From Prevotella histicola JCM 15637 = DNF00424 (GTDB lineage: Bacteria > Bacteroidota > Bacteroidia > Bacteroidales > Bacteroidaceae), in the NCBI RefSeq assembly GCF_000613925.1, contig NZ_BAJX01000002.1, positions 186,001 through 250,000 of the forward strand: 64,000 nt of DNA. The letters run 5' to 3'. The notes beneath the pieces are model-generated. The model was not told where the DNA came from and made no database searches. It saw only the letters and a list, made by a program, of their open reading frames with translations. This document shows, one piece after another, positions 18,619-27,081 of this stretch. Every line of letters begins with the position of its first letter. Within the stretch, counting starts at the first letter, position 1. The position numbers were made by a program, and so were the translations under genes.

Positions 18619-19128
18619 TTATATCGTTTCTGTTATCTCTTCTAAAGCCTTCCTTTTCTTCTCGTTCACAGGACAATCAGGGGCTATATGTCCGATAGGA
18701 ACGATGACAATGGGCTCGAAACCAGGGTAGGGGAAGGCTTCTTTCAACTTCGAAACATTGAAGTTGCACACCCAACAACTGCCCAGTCCACGTTCTGCAG
18801 CAGCCAGACAGAGATGCTCTGTGGCTATGGCTACATCAATTTCTCCATGCTTTTTCCCGTCCTCCTGCCGTGTCCAGCAATGTTCAGTATCGCAAAGACA
18901 GATGATATATAGCGGTGCTGACTTTATCCACTCACGGTCATAACACTCCTGTAAACGCTTGCGTGCGGCGTCAGACTTCACTATGACGAACTTCCATGGC
19001 TGTTTGTTGACAGCTGAAGGAGCCATGCGTACCACCTCAAGGATATAGTTCAGATCGTCATCCGACACTGCTTCGTCTGTGAATTTACGTGCTGAAAAGC
19101 GCTTTTTAGATAGTTCTAAGATGTTCAT
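18619..19128 (-). CDS. Nitroreductase-family protein
   Basis: A 169-residue flavoprotein of the nitroreductase fold that normally binds FMN and uses NAD(P)H. Visible family features: the N-terminal SKKRFSARKFTDEAVSDDDL region with the Arg that contacts the FMN phosphate, MAPSAVNKQPWKFVIV, ATEHLCLAAAERGLGSCWV, and the C-terminal IVPIGHIAPDCPVNEKKRK. The short length fits the small BluB/FMN-dependent subgroup found in Bacteroidota. The substrate is unknown; reduction of nitro compounds or quinones is possible. It lies 27 bp downstream of the NrnA-like gene and is probably co-transcribed. Confidence 0.9.
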   Translation of the reverse strand: MNILELSKKRFSARKFTDEAVSDDDLNYILEVVRMAPSAVNKQPWKFVIVKSDAARKRLQECYDREWIKSAPLYIICLCDTEHCWTRQEDGKKHGEIDVAIATEHLCLAAAERGLGSCWVCNFNVSKLKEAFPYPGFEPIVIVPIGHIAPDCPVNEKKRKALEEITETI

Positions 19129-19155
19129 ACGTTTGTGTTTAGATGAGAAAAAAAA

Positions 19156-20193
19156 CTATTTCAACTCCTCTTTATAATACAGAATGGCTTTGATACACAG
19201 CTGTTCTGCCTCCTCCATGGTGCAGTTCAGCTTACCACCAGAGGCGTCAGCATGCCCGCCACCATTGAAGAATCGGGTTGCCATGGGCTGACAATGGAAA
19301 CCGTTACATGACCGAAGACTAACGAGAACAGTGTTCGGTTTCTCCGTATCTTCACGTAGAGAGATGCTTAGTTTCAATCCTTTTATCTGCTGAGGGATGT
19401 TTACCAAGCCCTCCATGTCGCCCTTAATGAAGTGGAAACGACTCATCTCTTCCTTCGTAACAGTGAAGTAAGCGGCATGTAACTCCTCTATAACGTTCAT
19501 CTTGTTGAGGATGATATATGACCGAAGACGCAGTGCATTGGTGGAGTAATTATGGAAAACACGATTGTAAATCTCATCCTTATTGATGCCTTTTGCCAGC
19601 AACTGACTGATGATATAGTATATCTCAGGACGTGTAGAGTTATAGGTGAAGCCTCCTGTATCCGTCATCATACCGCAGTAAATGCACTCGGCACACTGCT
19701 CCGTCATGGTGTCATAGCCCCCTAACTGGTGAATAAGGCGGAAGATAATCTCACATGTACTCGACATATCAGGCCGTGAAATCGTCATCTTACACCCACT
19801 TTCAGGTTCCAGATGATGGTCAATGAGGAGTCGGGAGCCCTCTGATGACTCCAAAACGTCCTGCATAGCGTCGACACGTGAGCTCTGATTGAAGTCCAGA
19901 CAGCACACAAGGTCGGCTTCTTTGAACGCCTGTGCCACTTCCCTTGGCTTCCGATCATAACGTAAAATGGAATTTTGTCCGGGCAACCAGTGCAGGAAAT
20001 CGGGTGCAGCATCAGGCATACAGACTTTCACATTGCTCTTTCCGATATGGTGAAGATAATGCATCCATGCCAATGATGAGCCTATTGCATCACCGTCTGG
20101 CGACCTGTGTCCACAGATAACGATGTTTGTTGCCTCTGCAATCATACTGCGTAGCAACTCTGTTTCGGCATCGTTCAGTAAGTTTAATTCCAT
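19156..20193 (-). CDS. DHH-family phosphoesterase (NrnA-like oligoribonuclease / pAp phosphatase)
   Basis: A 345-residue DHH/DHHA1 protein. The metal-binding residues are visible: GHRSPDGDAIGSSLA near residues 29-43 (motif I), DFNQS (motif II), LIDHHLEPE (DHH motif) and the C-terminal DHHA1 signature FNGGGHADASGGKL. The family comprises NrnA enzymes that degrade 2-5 nt RNA and remove the 3' phosphate from pAp; cyclic-di-AMP-linked phosphodiesterases are relatives. The absence of membrane helices or a PAS domain argues for NrnA rather than GdpP. It is the first gene of a likely two-gene unit with the nitroreductase. Confidence 0.9.
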   Translation of the reverse strand: MELNLLNDAETELLRSMIAEATNIVICGHRSPDGDAIGSSLAWMHYLHHIGKSNVKVCMPDAAPDFLHWLPGQNSILRYDRKPREVAQAFKEADLVCCLDFNQSSRVDAMQDVLESSEGSRLLIDHHLEPESGCKMTISRPDMSSTCEIIFRLIHQLGGYDTMTEQCAECIYCGMMTDTGGFTYNSTRPEIYYIISQLLAKGINKDEIYNRVFHNYSTNALRLRSYIILNKMNVIEELHAAYFTVTKEEMSRFHFIKGDMEGLVNIPQQIKGLKLSISLREDTEKPNTVLVSLRSCNGFHCQPMATRFFNGGGHADASGGKLNCTMEEAEQLCIKAILYYKEELK

Positions 20194-20227
20194 TTTTTTT
20201 ATAGCTTATAGGATAAGGGATGAGTAG

Positions 20228-20311
20228 AAAAAAACTACCCAGACATCCGCTGTTTCTTTGAATTGAAGTCCCACCTTATTATATATAGGACTCTTGAGGA
20301 TGTCTGGGTAG
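20228..20311 (-). terminator. Terminator of the nucleotidyltransferase gene
   Basis: A perfect 14-bp inverted repeat (20235-20248 with 20298-20311) around a 49-base loop; on the - strand it is followed by seven T residues (20234-20228). Confidence 0.8.
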
Positions 20312-20321
20312 GATGAAATGA

Positions 20322-21233
20322 TCAGAATAATTTGGCTGGATAAACGCCCTCGTCAACGAGTGACTGTATCCTGTCAACCACACCTTGGCGGTCTGCAGCA
20401 TACGTAACACCGAACCATTTGCTCGTCGTATCCAGTACTTTCACTGTTGCCGTACCGTCATTGATGAGTTTGTTCACCATCAATGGGATGAAGTATTCAG
20501 ACTTCTTGTTCTCCATGTTCTTCGGATCAGAGAGGAAATCCTTGAAGTATGCCTCGCTGTAGTCGAAGTAATCAGGAGTGAAACCCCATACATTCATGGA
20601 TACAGGGGTGTTATCGTCCACCGTAACCCACTGGTCGTTCTCGTCAAGATACTGTACCTTACCGTCATGACGCTCAATCTTTGTGCGCTCAACAACGGTG
20701 GTCAGATGGCCCTGAGCATCTGTTGAACAGATACCACGTGCAACAGTTCCGTTCTCACTCAGCGTGTTACCGATGCGGAAACCAACCATTGCATACTTGT
20801 TCTTAGCATCGTCAGGAAGGTCAGAAAGGAACTTCCCAATCACTTTGAAGCTGTCACGATTGTAGAAATCATCACAGTTGATAACGCAGAAAGGCTCTTT
20901 GATGACATCCTTAGCCATAAGAACGGCATGGTTGGTACCCCATGGTTTCTCTCTTCCTTCTGGCACTTTGAAACCCTCAGGAAGTGCATCAATAGACTGG
21001 AAGACAAGCTCTGCAGGGATATGTCCCTCATATTTAGAGAGCACTTGCTTGCGGAACTGATCCTCAAAGTCCTTACGGATAACGAAAACTATCTTGCCAA
21101 AACCTGCCTGGATGGCGTCATAGATGGAGTAATCCATGATGGTTTCACCATTCGGACCTAATTCGTCGAGCTGCTTAAGCCCACCGTAGCGGCTTCCCAT
21201 TCCTGCCGCAAGAAGCAATAATGTTGGTTTCAT
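20322..21233 (-). CDS. Sugar-phosphate nucleotidyltransferase
   Basis: A 303-residue GT-A-fold NTP transferase. It starts MKPTLLLLAAGMGSRYGGLK, containing the nucleotide-binding G-x-G-x-R-x-G motif, and has VINCDDFYNRDSF (metal-binding Asp region) and a C-terminal KWFGVTYAADR segment. Such enzymes join a nucleoside triphosphate to a sugar phosphate (UDP-, dTDP- or CDP-sugars) in the cytoplasm for envelope polysaccharide synthesis. The exact sugar cannot be assigned; it is not an obvious GalU or RfbA. ATG 21233 is preferred over the upstream ATG 21284, which lies at the promoter. It is monocistronic. Confidence 0.85.
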   Translation of the reverse strand: MKPTLLLLAAGMGSRYGGLKQLDELGPNGETIMDYSIYDAIQAGFGKIVFVIRKDFEDQFRKQVLSKYEGHIPAELVFQSIDALPEGFKVPEGREKPWGTNHAVLMAKDVIKEPFCVINCDDFYNRDSFKVIGKFLSDLPDDAKNKYAMVGFRIGNTLSENGTVARGICSTDAQGHLTTVVERTKIERHDGKVQYLDENDQWVTVDDNTPVSMNVWGFTPDYFDYSEAYFKDFLSDPKNMENKKSEYFIPLMVNKLINDGTATVKVLDTTSKWFGVTYAADRQGVVDRIQSLVDEGVYPAKLF

Positions 21234-21272
21234 TCTATATCGTGTTTTGTTAAGTAAACAATGTTCTGCATG

Positions 21273-21280
21273 CAAAGGTA
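21273..21280 (-). promoter_or_regulatory. -7 element of the nucleotidyltransferase gene
   Basis: TACCTTTG on the - strand, 40 bp upstream of ATG 21233. No clear -33 box. Confidence 0.5.
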
Positions 21281-21565
21281 ACAAAAAGATATGGAAAAAA
21301 CATCTTTAAGGAGTTAGAAATAAAGGGCTTTTTCTTATCGCTTGTGGGAGATTATATCGGGCATTCTTCTGTTGAAAGGATGTCTTTAATAGGGATTGTG
21401 TGGAGAAGTAGCAGGTAATTACCTCTTCATGAAGCTCTAATCCCTTGTTCCGACAGGATGTTTTTCCGCCCGTCTTCTCTTTGATCTACGTGTCTAAGGA
21501 GGTTTCGAGATAGGGTTGTGAAAGAGAGTAGATGATGACTTTAAATCGGGCAGACAAGATTCTTT

Positions 21566-21806
21566 TGTAAGATTATTTCTCTTTCGGTTTTCAATACATG
21601 CCCTTTTGCATAGTGAAAGATGCCCTTTTGCAATGTAAAAGGGCATCTTTTGACGTGTAAAAGGGCGTCTTTTACAACGCAAAAGGGCACCTTTTACAAA
21701 CCTCTTTGCAATCTTTTGATTTCCAGTTGGTTACAAACCCGATTTTAAGAGGTCTACAACTGATTTGCAGAACATCATAGGGGAGAATGTGTAAGGATAT
21801 TTCTTA
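21566..21806 (+). repeat. Composite 22-bp element, copy C
   Basis: Left box TGTAAGATTATTTC (from 21566), five units (21593-21702), 2 bp, palindrome 21705-21737 (TTTGCAATC and GGTTACAAA arms), 52-bp linker, right box TGTAAGGATATTTCTTA (21790-21806). Box spacing 224 bp. Unit centres: ATGCC, ATGCC, GGCAT, GGCGT, GGCAC. This copy sits in a divergent gap (nucleotidyltransferase and tRNA-Lys), so it cannot serve only as a terminator of converging genes. The rest of 21281-22004 holds nothing else I recognise. Confidence 0.9.
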
Positions 21807-22004
21807 ATGCGTGATGGTTCACAGGTGGAAAACAGATTTGTGGTAGGTAAGTAGGGGAGAGGAAGCCTCACGGGAATCTTTTTTATGTTTTTGCAATGTT
21901 CAGCGTACGTGATGTAAATGACATTCAATCATTGAGTTAACGTCAGGAAACGCCATGATAAAAGATTAAAACCAGTAGATCATATTCAAAAAGTGAACGA
22001 AAAG

Positions 22005-22036
22005 TTTGGTCAATTCATTGGAAATTGATACCTTTG
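22005..22036 (+). promoter_or_regulatory. tRNA-Lys promoter
   Basis: TTTG at 22005-22008, 20 bp, TACCTTTG at 22029-22036, followed by CACTCGCAAAA, the same bases that follow the tRNA-Asp promoter. Confidence 0.85.
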
Positions 22037-22056
22037 CACTCGCAAAAACGAAATGA

Positions 22057-22129
22057 GCGCCCTTAGCTCAGCTGGTAGAGCAACTGACTCTTAATCAGTG
22101 GGTCTAGGGTTCGAGTCCCTAAGGGCGCA
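22057..22129 (+). tRNA. tRNA-Lys (anticodon CTT), copy 1
   Basis: 73 bases without encoded CCA. Acceptor stem GCGCCCT/AGGGCGC, discriminator A, anticodon arm ACTGA-CTCTTAA-TCAGT giving CTT, T arm with GGTTCGAGTCC. It reads codon AAG. The second copy is identical, 38 bp downstream. Confidence 0.97.
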
Positions 22130-22167
22130 CAAAATAGATTTCTGACCCAAATCTTTCGTTTTAGCAA

Positions 22168-22240
22168 GCGCCCTTAGCTCAGCTGGTAGAGCAACTGACT
22201 CTTAATCAGTGGGTCTAGGGTTCGAGTCCCTAAGGGCGCA
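22168..22240 (+). tRNA. tRNA-Lys (anticodon CTT), copy 2
   Basis: Identical to copy 1 over all 73 bases. Only 38 bp separate them and no promoter lies between, so both probably come from one precursor ended by the hairpin at 22242-22274. Confidence 0.97.
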
Positions 22241-22241
22241 C

Positions 22242-22274
22242 AAAAAGGATTCCTTTTACGGGGAATCCTTTTTT
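22242..22274 (+). terminator. tRNA-Lys terminator
   Basis: AAAAAGGATTCC pairs with GGAATCCTTTTTT across a short TTTTACGG loop. Confidence 0.9.
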
Positions 22275-22338
22275 CATTCTTATACAAACCATAGTTATTT
22301 CATAGAAAACAAAAACATTATAGAAAGGAAATCAATTC

Positions 22339-22545
22339 ATGTTAGCACCACAAATAGAATATTCAGAACGCGAGGAACGACTTGAATTTGTGCAGGAACG
22401 CTTCGTCTGTAAGTATCCGTCATGTGGCGGATGTGGCTCATGTAACCTGCCTGATGGCGTCCCCGCAGTGGAGTTTTTCGCTGATTACATTGACGGAAAA
22501 ACAGAGTTTTCTACGCTTGCAGCGAAAATCTGGGAGAACAGATGA
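22339..22545 (+). CDS. Small Cys-rich protein, possible metal-binding
   Basis: A 68-residue cytoplasmic protein that I do not recognise. The centre carries four cysteines in CKYPSCGGCGSCNLPDG, a spacing (C-x4-C-x2-C-x2-C) that could bind zinc or an iron-sulfur cluster. The flanks are acidic and helical (EYSEREERLEFVQERFV and AVEFFADYID). A purine-rich GAAAGGAAATC precedes ATG 22339. It lies between the tRNA-Lys terminator and the penicillin-binding protein, in the same direction. Codon use is unremarkable and the protein looks real rather than a chance frame. Confidence 0.7.
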   Translation: MLAPQIEYSEREERLEFVQERFVCKYPSCGGCGSCNLPDGVPAVEFFADYIDGKTEFSTLAAKIWENR

Positions 22546-22600
22546 TGCAAATAAAACATAATTCGACAGGTGAATGACACGAAAAACACCGAATTATTAG

Positions 22601-22608
22601 TACTTTTG
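22601..22608 (+). promoter_or_regulatory. -7 element of the penicillin-binding protein gene
   Basis: TACTTTTG followed by CGCC, 38 bp before ATG 22646. The -33 region is weak. Confidence 0.5.
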
Positions 22609-22645
22609 CGCCACTAAATTGAAAACGAGAAATTAAGAACTAAGA

Positions 22646-23788
22646 ATGAGAAAGATTGTTTTTGCCATTGCATGTCTTGCACTGACGGTGCTTGGTACGG
22701 GTAATATTCAGGCGCAGGATTACATGGATGAGGCTCCGAATACGTATCGTCCGCTGCTACAGAAGTTAGGAAAAAAACTGATGAAAGACAAGCAGGGGAG
22801 CATCGTTGCGGTTGATCCTGCAACGGGTGAGGTGCTTTGTCTGGTGACAAACTCACCTGACGGGAGCAACGATGCACTTGCCATCGGTACGGCTTATCCA
22901 CCGGGTTCAACCATCAAACCAGCCCAGGCATTGACGTTTTTGTCGGAAGGTATCGTCACACCAGCCACAAAAGTAGTTTGTAAAGGTAGTTACAGAGATG
23001 GTAATATCAAGGTGGGATGTCATAAACATTACTCTCCTGAACCATTGGAAGGGGCTTTGGCAGTGTCATGTAACACGTGGTTTCTGAAGTCATACCTCTC
23101 CATGTTGGGCAATACTCGTAAATATGAAACGAAGGAAAAGGCTGTGAATGTATGGCATGATTACCTCACAAGCATGGGATTAGGTGGTCCCGTGGGTATT
23201 GATATGCCCGATGAGAAAGGCGGATTGGTTGCCAATGTCAACTATCTCTCACGTCGTTACAAGGACGGATGGATACCATCTACCATCATGTGGAATGGTA
23301 TTGGACAGGGAGATATCACTGTTACGCCGCTTCAACTGTGCAATCTCGCTGCCACAATAGCAAATCGTGGGTTCTATTATATCCCTCATGTACATAAGAA
23401 CAGTAAATCAACGCCGCTTCCTGAACGCTATCTGACACCTCGTAGGACTAAGGTTGCTGCTTCAGCCTATGGTCCTGTGATAGCTGGTATGCGCATGGCA
23501 GTGACGAAAGGTACGGCTACTGTCGTAAATAACCCTGATTATCCGGTGTGTGGAAAGACGGGTACGGCGGAGAATCCGGGCAAGGATCATTCGGCATTCA
23601 TTGGTTTTGCACCTATGGATAGACCGAAGATTGCCATTGCTGTGTACATTGAACACGGTGGTTTCGGTGCTGATATGGCTGCGCCAATAGGGGGGTTAAT
23701 CATGGAAGAGTATCTCAAAGGAAAACTCTCTAAGCCTTCATCGGAGCTTGCAAAGCGCATCGAAAAGACCAAAACGATTGAAGAATAA
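22646..23788 (+). CDS. Penicillin-binding transpeptidase
   Basis: A 380-residue exported transpeptidase that cross-links peptidoglycan peptides in the periplasm. All three active-site motifs are present: SxxK as Ser88-Thr-Ile-Lys91 in PPGSTIKP, SxN as Ser141-Cys-Asn143, and KTG at Lys304-Gly306 in VCGKTGTAENP. The N-terminus (MRKIVFAIACLALTVLG, ending IQAQ) looks like a cleaved signal peptide instead of the usual membrane anchor, and the N-terminal dimerisation/pedestal domain of class B PBPs is missing. It is therefore a minimal transpeptidase, shorter than PBP2 or FtsI (about 600 residues). It could be a beta-lactam sensor-like or accessory enzyme. Confidence 0.88.
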   Translation: MRKIVFAIACLALTVLGTGNIQAQDYMDEAPNTYRPLLQKLGKKLMKDKQGSIVAVDPATGEVLCLVTNSPDGSNDALAIGTAYPPGSTIKPAQALTFLSEGIVTPATKVVCKGSYRDGNIKVGCHKHYSPEPLEGALAVSCNTWFLKSYLSMLGNTRKYETKEKAVNVWHDYLTSMGLGGPVGIDMPDEKGGLVANVNYLSRRYKDGWIPSTIMWNGIGQGDITVTPLQLCNLAATIANRGFYYIPHVHKNSKSTPLPERYLTPRRTKVAASAYGPVIAGMRMAVTKGTATVVNNPDYPVCGKTGTAENPGKDHSAFIGFAPMDRPKIAIAVYIEHGGFGADMAAPIGGLIMEEYLKGKLSKPSSELAKRIEKTKTIEE

Positions 23789-24662
23789 TTTCTGAAATAC
23801 GCAATATCAACTCCTGAACGGCTTGATATTAGCTTTTAAACAATACAAGGTATTTTCTGAACAGCTGCATATCAGCTTCAGAAATGCCTTGCGTTTTCTT
23901 TCTAAAATACCTTCTTTTGATTTTAAAAACACTTCCGTTTGATTTCTGGATAATAACATATCACCTTTATAAATATCATGCTATTGGTTCCTAAAACACT
24001 TCCTTTTGATTTCATAAACACTTCCGTTTGATTTCTGGATAACTGTATATCACCTTTATAAATGCCATGCTCTTAGTTCTAAAATATTTCCTTTTGATTT
24101 CATAAACACTTCCGTTTGATTTCTGGATAACTGTATATCACCTTTATAAATGCCATGTTCTTAGTTCCTAAAATACTTCCTTTTAATTTTAGAAACACTC
24201 TCGTTTATTCCCTGAGCCACTTGAGATTATTCTCAGAATTACTTTCTATTGATTTAAGAAATACCATGATTTAAATTGTAAAACTACTGTTATTTGTTTC
24301 TGAAACACCACATATTTATTTTGGAAACACCACATATTTATTCTGGATACACCGCAAATTAATTTTAGAAACACCACAAATTCATTTTAGAAACACCACA
24401 AATTCATTTTGTAAACACTGCAAATTTATTTTAGAAGCACCACAAATTAATTTTAGAAACACTACAAATTAATTTTAGAAACACTGCAAATTAATTTTGA
24501 AAACACCGCAAATTCATTTTAGAAACACTGCAAATTAATTTTAGAAACACTGCAAATTAATTTTAGAAACACCGCAAATTAATTTTGGAAACACCGCAAA
24601 TTAATTTTAGAAACGCTGCAAATTAATTTTGGAAATACGTAGGAATAGTTTCAGAACAACTG
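23789..24662. repeat. Long 22-bp tandem array (about 39 units)
   Basis: Starting at the PBP stop codon, sequence of about 22-bp period runs for ~870 bp. The first half is degenerate and has a higher-order repeat near 110 bp (motifs CTTCCTTTTGATTTC, ACTTCCGTTTGATTTC, TTTATAAATGCC; visible at about 23925, 24010 and 24110). The second half (from about 24290) is homogeneous: TTTTAGAAACACCACAAATT with few changes. Nothing here is plausibly coding. Confidence 0.88.
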
Positions 24663-24794
24663 ATAACAGCCTCCCGGACGATTGCTTTTTATTTATCATA
24701 AATTCCTTATTTGCACACCAAAAAAGCACCTATCGACTTGCAATACATCAATGTTTTATAATAGGAATTATGATAAATAAGAATCTTAAAGAGG

Positions 24795-25036
24795 GTGTTT
24801 TGAGGTTGAAACGGATGTGAGTTGAATTATATAAGTATGTCTTCAGAAATAGAAAAGGATGTCTTCAGAAATAGAAAAGGATTCTGCTTAAACTGGATAA
24901 GGATGTTTTTTGAAGTATATAAGATTTTAGTTTGAAAAGGAAATGGATATGGTTTGAAATAAAAATGGACGTGAATTGAGGTGGAAAAGAATTCTGTTTA
25001 AGATGGATAAGGAGATGTTTTGAAGCGTATAAGAGC
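24795..25036. repeat. 22-bp tandem array, 11 units without indels
   Basis: Eleven consecutive units of exactly 22 bp, purine-rich on the + strand (for example CTTCAGAAATAGAAAAGGAT). Two units are identical (24839-24860 and 24861-24882); others differ at many sites. The array ends 10 bp before the terminator of the GHL10 gene. Its sequence is unrelated to the array at 23.8-24.7 kb, although the two are separated by only ~130 bp (24663-24794) in which I see nothing. Confidence 0.88.
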
Positions 25037-25045
25037 AATGAAAAA

Positions 25046-25078
25046 GAAAAAGGTGGAGCTTAAAGCTTCACCTTTTTC
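25046..25078 (-). terminator. Terminator overlapping the end of the GHL10 gene
   Basis: GAAAAAGGTGGAGCTT pairs with AAGCTTCACCTTTTTC with a single loop base. The stop codon (25060-25062) and the last Lys/Val/Leu codons lie inside the hairpin, so coding and termination share the same bases. Confidence 0.85.
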
Positions 25079-26577
25079 TTCTTTCCTGTACTCTCATTGC
25101 TCATTCTGTCTAATGCAGTAACAACAAAAACGTACTTTGTTTCACCGTCTTTGTAATCGAGTTTCAGTCTGTTGTCATACGGAATACCAATGATTTTGGC
25201 TGGATTATCCGTATCTATATCTTCACCTTTTTCGAACTTATAGACTACATAACGATGTGCTTCGTCATCCCAATGTTTTGCTTTTGGGGCTTTCCATGTG
25301 AGATAATACCCATCAGGTTCCCACTTTGCTTTCACCTTTTTAGGCTTTGATGGTGCCTTATCATCAATGAATGGCATCAAAGGTTGCAGTGCTGGATAAC
25401 GCCAATAGTCTGTTCTGAGTAGCGTTCCATAGTTTCCTGGATTGTCAACTACAGCCTTTGCGTACCAAAGAACAGTGCCACTGATGTTCGGAGACTGCTG
25501 ATGTAGTTTGCGTTTGGCAGGAAGTTGATGTGAATTAGGGTTCTGTGGATCAGCGTATTTCACTGTTCTCAACACGTCTTCTCCTATGTAAAGCGGTCTG
25601 TTTGATGCACTTTTGTTCCACCAACCAATAAGTTCTTTATAGTCAGCTGCCCTGTTTCCAATCTCCCAATATAGCTGAGGTACACAGTAATCTACCCATC
25701 CGTTGTTCACCCACTTCAGTACATCAGCATAGAGATCATCGTAGTTCTGCAAGCCATTAGTCCTACTTCCGTTCCTTGGGTCACTCTTTTGATTGCGATA
25801 AATGCCGAAAGGTGAAACGCCAAACTTCACCCATGGCTTCACTTTATGTATGGATTCGCCCAGCTGTTTGATGAAAACATCAACGTTATCACGGCGCCAG
25901 TCTCTTATATTTGTGAACCCTCTGCCATACTGTTGGAACTCTTTTTGATCGGGAATGGCAAGTCCTGCGACGGGATAAGGATAGAAATAATCGTCTATAT
26001 GCAGCCCATCTATGTCGTAACGGCTCACAATATCGTTCACAACCTGGCAGATATAATCACGATTTTCGGGCAAACCGGGATTTAATATGTACTGTCCGTC
26101 ATAAGAAAAGACACGCTCTGGATGTGTAACAGCAATATGATTAGATGCTAACTGAGTGGTATTCTTCGTCTTAGCACGGTACGGATTGATCCATGCATGC
26201 AGCTCCATTCCACGTTTATGGCACTCATCTACCATCCATTGCAGTGGGTCCCAATAAGGTGAAGGGGCTACTCCTTGCCTACCAGTAAGGAACTTACTCC
26301 ATGGTTCCAGCTTACTTTGATAGAGTGCATCACACTCTGGTCGCACCTGAAAGATGATGGCATTGACCCCATCTTTCTGTAGTTCATCCAGCTGATAAGC
26401 CAGTGTGCGTTGCATTTCACGTGTTCCCATTCCTTGGAACTGCCCGTTTACGCACTGAATCCACGCTCCTCTGAACTCACGTTTCCTTGGTTTGCTTTTG
26501 CCATTTGCCACATTGCTGACTCCTGTAAATAGTAATGTTACAAGCAAAAGTCTCAAGATGAAATGATAATGTCTCAT
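25060..26577 (-). CDS. GHL10-type glycosyl hydrolase-like protein (DUF187)
   Basis: A 505-residue exported protein of the GHL10 (formerly DUF187) family, a (beta/alpha)8-barrel group related to glycoside hydrolases. Signal peptide at residues 1-26. Family segments: REFRGAWIQCVNG, DGVNAIIFQVRPECDALY, GMELHAWINPYRAK, DIDGLHIDDYFYPYP (acidic residues likely catalytic), WVKFGVSPFGIYRNQ, and WVDYCVPQLYWEIGN. The C-terminal ~100 residues form a fibronectin III-like domain (LTWKAPKA...YVVYKF). The substrate is not established; cell-wall glycan is plausible. A paralogue lies at 33.4-35.1 kb. Confidence 0.9.
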   Translation of the reverse strand: MRHYHFILRLLLVTLLFTGVSNVANGKSKPRKREFRGAWIQCVNGQFQGMGTREMQRTLAYQLDELQKDGVNAIIFQVRPECDALYQSKLEPWSKFLTGRQGVAPSPYWDPLQWMVDECHKRGMELHAWINPYRAKTKNTTQLASNHIAVTHPERVFSYDGQYILNPGLPENRDYICQVVNDIVSRYDIDGLHIDDYFYPYPVAGLAIPDQKEFQQYGRGFTNIRDWRRDNVDVFIKQLGESIHKVKPWVKFGVSPFGIYRNQKSDPRNGSRTNGLQNYDDLYADVLKWVNNGWVDYCVPQLYWEIGNRAADYKELIGWWNKSASNRPLYIGEDVLRTVKYADPQNPNSHQLPAKRKLHQQSPNISGTVLWYAKAVVDNPGNYGTLLRTDYWRYPALQPLMPFIDDKAPSKPKKVKAKWEPDGYYLTWKAPKAKHWDDEAHRYVVYKFEKGEDIDTDNPAKIIGIPYDNRLKLDYKDGETKYVFVVTALDRMSNESTGKKKKVKL

Positions 26578-26624
26578 GTACTTGGTCTGTATAACTTATT
26601 GTTTTTTCTCGTAATAATGTTCTT

Positions 26625-27050
26625 TTATTGGTCTTTTCCTGCCATTCGGCGGAACGTAAGACGATGAAAACGACGTTCAGCCTTCAATACTTGGCTCAGT
26701 TTGATGGCTGATATGACGCGAAGCATGCGTGCATGATAAGCCTTTTCGGTCTCTTTCAGTTGTATTTCTAATTGGTCTGCCTTTGTAATCAGCCCACGTG
26801 CCTGTGCTTCATTCGTTGGTTTCGTGTGATGAATAGCGCGCAACTGGTCAAAGCTTGTGCGTTGTTTCTCAAGCATTTCATCATAGATAGGGAACAGACG
26901 GGCTGCTTCCTGTGTAGAAAGTCCGGCTTCTCTCATGACGTATTGATGCAGTTCGGTTATAAATCTCTTTGGGTCGAACTTCCCTTGTGCCATTGCTGAT
27001 GTTGTGCAAAGCACTGCTATCAGCATCAAAATGATCTTTTTATATTTCAT
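26625..27050 (-). CDS. Exported helical protein of the ECF sigma operon
   Basis: A 141-residue protein with a signal peptide (residues 1-21, ending SAMAQ). The mature part is helical and rich in Arg, Lys and Glu, with RFITELHQYVMREAGLSTQEAARLFP, then a long helix with QLEIQLKETEKAYHARM. The style resembles the Spy/CpxP class of periplasmic stress chaperones or metal-sensor proteins, but I see no exact LTxxQ pair, so this is only an analogy. It is third in a - strand unit after a sigma factor and a single-span membrane protein (31-bp gap), suggesting it is a target or modulator of that signalling system. Confidence 0.75.
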   Translation of the reverse strand: MKYKKIILMLIAVLCTTSAMAQGKFDPKRFITELHQYVMREAGLSTQEAARLFPIYDEMLEKQRTSFDQLRAIHHTKPTNEAQARGLITKADQLEIQLKETEKAYHARMLRVISAIKLSQVLKAERRFHRLTFRRMAGKDQ

Positions 27051-27081
27051 ATCTTTGGTAATCTAAGTGTTCTGAAGGGTG

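Noticed and set aside
23789-25036. CRISPR array
   Set aside because: Repeats are contiguous 22-bp units with no unique spacers, no 28-37 bp repeat and no cas genes in the window.
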